DNA of 64,000 nt from Nocardia australiensis. Its GTDB lineage: Bacteria > Actinomycetota > Actinomycetes > Mycobacteriales > Mycobacteriaceae. The stretch is taken from NCBI RefSeq assembly GCF_020733705.1, contig NZ_JAJFZM010000001.1, positions 1,488,001-1,552,000 on the forward strand, in the 5' to 3' direction. How positions within the stretch are numbered: position 1 is the first letter of the stretch; the number at the start of each line of letters is the position of its first letter. The translations under genes and the position numbers were made by a program. The notes below the pieces were generated by a model. It did not search any database, was not told where the DNA came from, and worked only from the letters and a program-made list of their open reading frames with translations. Of the stretch, positions 61,301-64,000 are shown piece by piece.

Positions 61301-64000
61301 CGCCTGTATCGCACCGGCGACCTGGTGCGCTGGGATAGGGACGGAGGCATCCGATATGTCGGCCGCGCCGACTCGCAGGTGAAGGTTCGCGGCCTGCGTA
61401 TCGAACTCGGCGACATCGAAGCCGCGTTGCTCGCCAACGAGCAGGTGAGCGCGGCCGTCGCGCAGGTCCGCACCGACCGCGGTGAGCAGCGCTTGATCGC
61501 CTATGTGGTGGCCGGAGAAGCGCTCGATGCCAAGGAGATTCGGGGCTTTCTGCTGCAACGACTGCCCGCCTACATGGTGCCGTCACCGGTGGTCCGGATC
61601 GACTCGATCCCGCTCACTGCGAACGGCAAGGTCGACTACAGAGCGTTGCCTGTGCCGGATCCGAGCGCCTACGAGTCCGAGTACCGGGCGCCGCAGGGGC
61701 TCGTCGAGCAGACCATCGCCGGGGTTTTCGGCGAACTTTTCGGCCTGCCCGAGATCGGCGCGGACGACAACTTCTTCGACCTGGGCGGAAACTCGCTTAC
61801 CGCGACTCGCGCGCTGAGCCGTATCGGCGACGTCGTCGATGTGTCCATACCGGTACGAGTGATCTTCGAGGCGCCCACTGTCGCCGACCTGGCCGAGCGC
61901 ATCTCGCAGTTGCGTGCGGTGCCGAATCTTCCCGTGCCGACTCGGAAACCGCGGCCGGATCGCCTTCCGCTCTCGCAGGCACAGGCCCGGATGTGGTTCC
62001 TCAACCAGTTCGATACCGATTCGGCCGGATACGTTGTGCCGCTTGCGATTCGGCTCGAAGGTGCCCTCGATGTCGATGCGCTGGCAGCGGCAGTCGGTGA
62101 TGTCTTCGAGCGGCACGAGAGCTTGCGCACCGTGTATCCGGCAGTCGACGGTACGCCCACTCAGGTCGTGCTGGACGCGGCCGATGTCGTCGCGAGGTAC
62201 GATCTCACGCCGCAGCCGATCGGTGTGCGCGAGCTGTCACGCCGGTTGGCCGAATTCTCGAGCATCGGATTCGATGTGTCGAAGGGTGTGCCGCTGCGCA
62301 TCGCGCTGTACCAGCAATCGGACACGATCTGGACGGTGGCGTTGGCCGTGCACCACATCAGTTGCGACGGTTATTCGGTGGCGCCGCTGGCCACCGATAT
62401 CGTCACGGCCTATCAAGCGCGGTCCAGCGGGAACCCGCCGGACTGGGCGCCGCTGACAGTGCAGTTCGCCGACTACGCCATTTGGCAGCGCGAGGTCCTC
62501 GGCTCGACGGACGACCCGGACTCGTCGGTGAGCCGCGACATCGGTTACTGGCGAACCCAACTCGCGGGCATGCCCGACCTGATCGAGCTGCCGACCGATC
62601 GGCCGCGGCCACTGGTGCAGACACAACGCGGCGCGGTCATCCACGTGACGATCCCGGGTGAGCTGCAGGGCCGCGTCGAGGCGCTGGCGCGGCAAGCCGG
62701 GGCGACGACGTTCATGGTTGTGCACACGGCCCTGGCGGTATTGCTGTCGAGATTGTCCGGCAGCGACGACATCACCATCGGCGTGCCACACGCCGGCCGC
62801 GGCCACCGATCACTCGACAACCTCGTCGGGATGTTCGTCAACACCTTGGTGATGCGCACCCGGGTCACACCCGATCAGACATTCTTCAGCCTGCTGAATC
62901 AGGTGCGGCGCACCGACCTCGAGGCATTCGACCACAGCACCGTCCCGTTCGAGCAGCTGGTGGAGACACTCAATCCCGCGCGGTCCACAGCGCACACACC
63001 GCTGTTCCAGGTCATGCTCGCCTTTCAGAACATGATGCAAGCACGCGTCGAACTTCCAGGTCTCGCCGTCGAGAACGTTGACCCGGGCGACAGTGCCGCG
63101 ATCTACGACCTGCTGCTCATGATGACCGAGGAACACGGCAAGCACAACGAGCCGACCGGCATGACGCTGCGCCTGACGTATGCCACGGACCTGTTCGACG
63201 AGGACTCCGTACGGCGTTTCGTCGAACAATTCACGCGCGTCCTCGACGCCGCCACGTCCGACGCCGGCTCGACCATTGACAGGATCGAGCTGCTCGACGC
63301 CACAGAGCGGCACCGGCTGCTGGAGCAATGGAACGACACCGGCGGCGCCCTCGCGACGGGCCGGACCCTTGTCGATGCCTTCGACGAACAGGTCGCACGC
63401 ACCCCGGACGCTCTGGCGATCCGCCTTCCAGCGGGGAACGGTTGGACCTACCGGGATTTCGACGCCCGCGTCAACCGCCTGGCCCGATGGCTCATCGCTC
63501 GCGGTGCGGGGCCGGAAACCGTTGTGGCGGTGGCTATCCGACGGTCAGCTGAGCTCGTTACAGCGCTGTACGCGGTGGCCAAGTCGGGCGCCGCGTTCCT
63601 TCCGATCGATCCGGATCATCCGGGCGCGCGGATCGCCAGCGTGCTGAATGCGGCGCAGCCGCTGGTGGTGCTCACGACATCCGCGGACGGCGACCAACTG
63701 CCGGATGGATTCGAATCCGCGCGCGTCGATCGCGTGGATCTGGCCGGTGTGCCCGATGCCCCGATCACCGACACCGAGCGGCGCGCACCGCTGCGGCCGG
63801 ACAACGTGGCCTACATCCTGTTCACCTCCGGCTCCACCGGCATGCCCAAGGGGGTGGCCCTGACCCATGCCGCGACCGTGAGCCAGTTGGCGTGGGCACA
63901 GCAGCAGTGGCCACACGACGCGTCCGACACGGTGCTGTACAAGACACCGATCACCTTCGACATCGCGGTGTGGGAGTTGTTCTGGCCGCTACAGACCGGT
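52379..64000 (+). CDS. Nonribosomal peptide synthetase, at least four modules (3' end outside window)
   Basis: Open for 3,874 codons from ATG 52379 (GTGAGGGG upstream) to the window end. Order: C1 (HHLVIDG, residue ~146), A1 (YTSGSTGRPKG ~621), T1 (LGGNSL, Ser ~1023), C2 (HHICCDG ~1209), A2 (~1696), T2 (~2077), C3 (HHISIDG ~2260), A3 (~2750), T3 (~3139), C4 (HHISCDG ~3325), A4 (FTSGSTGMPKG ~3815, cut off). No epimerisation, methylation or thioesterase domain lies in this part. The first C domain at the N-terminus suggests an acyl starter or a preceding protein. Read-off specificity codes: A1 DYWNISSVFK, A2 DALFIGGIMK, A3 DLWDLILVSK. A1 is closest to threonine domains, A2 to small aliphatic; product unknown. 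Confidence 0.95.
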   Translation, partial: MNLESAGTADGDLGLIPLSRAQYGMWFADSMPGGPPVNIAQYVEIEGPIDADVFAQAVNSAALDTESLVVRVIESDGRPYQFVDRSIIYDEPVLDVSDEDDPFAAAMEWMRRDYNIKAVDMSRDRLTATRLIRLGEDRYLWYGRAHHLVIDGYGAFNVITRIAEHYNAILENRPPARLVAAKLHDIVEAERAYRASSRFETDKAYWLDKVADLPAPSSLSGRTARWSENDRVAGRQLPSRLSDMLDRFADNLGASPAQVVIAAFAAFLARMTRTDSVVLSMPVSGRVTVRLRNAAAMLANMVPIRFAVDATTTVEELVGASVSELVSAMRHQLYRFEDLRRDSNALDAAANSFGPIVNILFFDSEIRLGSAVGRYRALTSGVLDDLQLNLYRSGTNAPLLIELHGNANLYDQDEVESHTHRFVEFLHRLIDSPPGTPVVDIPLVDPAEELRIVGELAGRDGESPCATLVDLLARQAAATPSAVAVTSGETTLTYRELDELSNWFARRLIALGAGPESLVAIAMPRDADLIVVLLAVLKSGAGYLPLDVAHPTERLEYVLRDADPIVVVTNRSMREQVPGDPGRVVLFDDVPRAARDDASDPITDADRRGPLCSDHVAYVIYTSGSTGRPKGVSISHRAVATYLVNACAEIGVRSEDVWTFFHSIAFDYSVWEIFGALVTGGRVVVVDSLTTRSPDEVVRLAAREKVTVFNQTPSAFFQFAAEQQRYATTTSPHSELSLRLVILSGEALHPAALADWYEHNPNLPVLVNSYGITETTVFVTYLGLTPSIAVPGAPSTIGPALPGLRTYVLDERLRPVPLGAWGELYVSGAQLARGYLNRPALTAGRFVADPFGKSGERLYRSGDVARWNHKGELEYRGRADQQVQLRGFRIELDEIRNALLTHSAVSAAVVVVHLPDTEAARLVGYVVLASDAICEADALRTHVGALLPEYMVPAGIVVLAALPLTVNGKVDLRALPEPVFDSAAAYVAPRTVVEESIADVFAEVLGTERVGVLDSFFELGGNSLTATSAAVRVAEVTRCDVSVRDLFGKPTVAELAAHIEDGHRPRRPVPRAVRRTEPIPLSPAQTRMWLVNQADPTSAAYNIPLVVRMTGRLDAVALRASLTDVIERHESLRTFYPSVDGEGTQVILSAEQVVADLDLTPRPTEPSDIVNRIRELASIGTDVRECPPIRIALLATADRRCHVLVLVLHHICCDGSSLRPLAADVADAYGARSEGKIPDWQPLTVQYADYSIWHRGLLGDENDPNSLAARQLSYWAEQLAGMAPVLELPADRPRPARQSMRGDVVDTVIPAENFARIERLARASNVTTFMVVHAALAVLLARLSGSSDITIGTPVAGRGERALEPLIGMFVNTVPLRTEVRYDESFTAFLGRVKDIDVDAFDHSDLPYERVVEELDPARSMAYAPLCQVYLAFENMDRASLELPDLTVEILDSGPEPAKVDIIVTVAESSAAGGDVALRINYATDLFDRGTIEELAARLNRILDAFVSDPQVRVGGVELLSKVEQVELVPASGGSAEVPRVLAELLSAGVMEDPAAVAVVSGERVVSYAQLDEWSNRVARELIGWGVGPGEQVALVMARSVEFVVGVWAVAKAGAAFVPVDPRNPVERVAHMVADSAVRVAITVEASRGLLPVEVCLLVLDDPDTEMSVMSRSAAVVTDADRVRTCRVADTAYVIYTSGSTGTPKGVAVTHQGLANFAAEQRERYRADSRSRVLQVAAPGFDAVALELLLAHANGAVLVVSPPEVFAGVELAKLIRTHEVSHAFVTPSVLATMSPAGLDSLRVLIAGGEAVLPETVAVWAPGRELFNGYGPTETTIMVAISDPLHTGDPVTIGGPIRGVEALVLDAWLRPLPFGVTGELYVSGVQLARGYLNRPVVTAATFVANPYGPPGTRMYRTGDLARWTPEANLEYLGRTDFQVKIRGQRIELGEIEAVLAGHPDVAAAVTVGVAMDGGSRLAAYVTPANGAIDNAELLEYAAQRLPSHMVPDTVMVLDTLPLSSVGKVDRAALPKPVFAITTTEFVAPRDVAEQVVAEVYAGVLGIERVGVLDSFFDLGGNSLSATRVAARLSGAFGVDVPLRAIFEAPTTAALAKSLRTADAVEREPLVPQERPDRIPLSPAQARMWFLNQFDTSSPLYNVPLIVRMSGNLDVVTMHAAIADVLDRHESLRTVYPDSDSGPHQMIVSVEAALPRLAPVAVADSDVEARIAAEVAVGFDVTSEVPFRITLLRSAPDDHTLVLVVHHISIDGSSLAPLAADLMTAYQASARQQPPQWAPLPVQYADYALWQRKLLGTENDPHSPTVAQTGYWLAALADLPEVLDLPTDRPRPVKQSFRGATVSATLPADIHRDVAALARRHDATVFMVMHAAFVVLLARLSGTGDIAVGTPIAGRGEPGLDGLIGMFVNTLVLRSQIEPDASFIRVLDQVRATDLAAFENADIPFERLVEVLNPPRTTAHAPLTQVGFSFQNIEIPTVTFEGLTVSAHLADPSVAKYDLHLNLVDALDTGGEPGDMAVEFGYATDLFDEVTITSMFDRYLLLLRAAVADPTRAVGDIELLTAPEAHELTVHSTGPSAQASSSTIADLFAAQAAATPEHTAVLDAQNGGRLTYREFAARVNSLARVLIGRGVGPESIVAVAMRRSVDLVTTLYAIHAAGAAYLPLDPDHPVDRVRAVLDAAQPSAVLTRPVDKASLPDGVPVWLLEELDAEHPDPSTVTDADRSRPLHPDDLAYVIYTSGSTGVPKGVAIPHAAVVNQLRWMRDHYRLGGDDVMLLRTPVTFDLSVWELFSALICGASLVVAGPDAHSDPEAVVRLMAEHRVTTVDFVPSLLSAFVEVAATRELLDLRRVLCIGEALPAETVRRFRDLSDARIDNLYGPTEAAVSVTAHRIDAVDGVAVPIGVPEANVVVHVLDSRLHPVPVGVTGELYLGGVQLARGYHECPGPTAATFIADPFGGADGSRLYRTGDLVRWDRDGGIRYVGRADSQVKVRGLRIELGDIEAALLANEQVSAAVAQVRTDRGEQRLIAYVVAGEALDAKEIRGFLLQRLPAYMVPSPVVRIDSIPLTANGKVDYRALPVPDPSAYESEYRAPQGLVEQTIAGVFGELFGLPEIGADDNFFDLGGNSLTATRALSRIGDVVDVSIPVRVIFEAPTVADLAERISQLRAVPNLPVPTRKPRPDRLPLSQAQARMWFLNQFDTDSAGYVVPLAIRLEGALDVDALAAAVGDVFERHESLRTVYPAVDGTPTQVVLDAADVVARYDLTPQPIGVRELSRRLAEFSSIGFDVSKGVPLRIALYQQSDTIWTVALAVHHISCDGYSVAPLATDIVTAYQARSSGNPPDWAPLTVQFADYAIWQREVLGSTDDPDSSVSRDIGYWRTQLAGMPDLIELPTDRPRPLVQTQRGAVIHVTIPGELQGRVEALARQAGATTFMVVHTALAVLLSRLSGSDDITIGVPHAGRGHRSLDNLVGMFVNTLVMRTRVTPDQTFFSLLNQVRRTDLEAFDHSTVPFEQLVETLNPARSTAHTPLFQVMLAFQNMMQARVELPGLAVENVDPGDSAAIYDLLLMMTEEHGKHNEPTGMTLRLTYATDLFDEDSVRRFVEQFTRVLDAATSDAGSTIDRIELLDATERHRLLEQWNDTGGALATGRTLVDAFDEQVARTPDALAIRLPAGNGWTYRDFDARVNRLARWLIARGAGPETVVAVAIRRSAELVTALYAVAKSGAAFLPIDPDHPGARIASVLNAAQPLVVLTTSADGDQLPDGFESARVDRVDLAGVPDAPITDTERRAPLRPDNVAYILFTSGSTGMPKGVALTHAATVSQLAWAQQQWPHDASDTVLYKTPITFDIAVWELFWPLQTG

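Overview
The window is high-GC actinobacterial DNA covering the chromosomal origin of a Nocardia-like member of the Mycobacteriales. The evidence is gene order: pcnA, mutT4, DUF6049, murJ-pseudokinase, sigM, rsmA, trxB, trxA, cwlM, parB, parA, rsmG, jag, yidC, yidD, rnpA, rpmH, dnaA, dnaN, recF, dciA, gyrB, gyrA, DUF3566, tRNA-Ile. This is the classic mycobacterial/nocardial oriC neighbourhood, and many proteins resemble their M. tuberculosis counterparts closely.

Layout. (1) 1-9.5 kb is a metabolic flank: the end of an MFS transporter, two divergent genes (an acidic-repeat protein and a secreted DUF4185 protein), a pxpABC 5-oxoprolinase operon, a molybdate operon (HTH-molbindin gene, modA, modB, modC) and a DUF2993-like gene. 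(2) 9.5-24.6 kb holds tRNA CCA addition, nucleotide sanitation, lipid II flipping, the SigM/RsmA pair, thioredoxin, and a CwlM homologue that has lost its zinc site. (3) 24.8-31.7 kb, minus strand, holds chromosome partition, ribosomal RNA methylation, membrane insertion, RNase P protein and L34. A 1.1-kb parA-rsmG spacer contains two minisatellites and degenerate parS sites. (4) 31.7-45.5 kb, plus strand, is the replication block. oriC (dnaA-dnaN) carries DnaA-box-like sites and a cluster of nine CTCGAG palindromes.

(5) Synteny breaks immediately after tRNA-Ile (45.5 kb) and an accessory zone begins. It contains two wrecked ABC half-transporter genes, an IS21-type remnant in which the start of IstA is fused in frame to IstB, four 23-bp terminal-type repeats, a compact phage-type cassette (IPT/TIG protein, two-domain endolysin, overlapping holin-like gene), an 0.9-kb non-coding gap, and a giant nonribosomal peptide synthetase that runs off the end (at least 3,874 codons; C-A-T, C-A-T, C-A-T, C-A...).

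The most unusual items are the octanucleotide minisatellite beside parA, the CTCGAG array in oriC, the istA'-istB fusion, the stand-alone lysis cassette next to the NRPS, and the three unfamiliar adenylation codes. Assignments are from reading the sequence and remembered family features; no database search was run.
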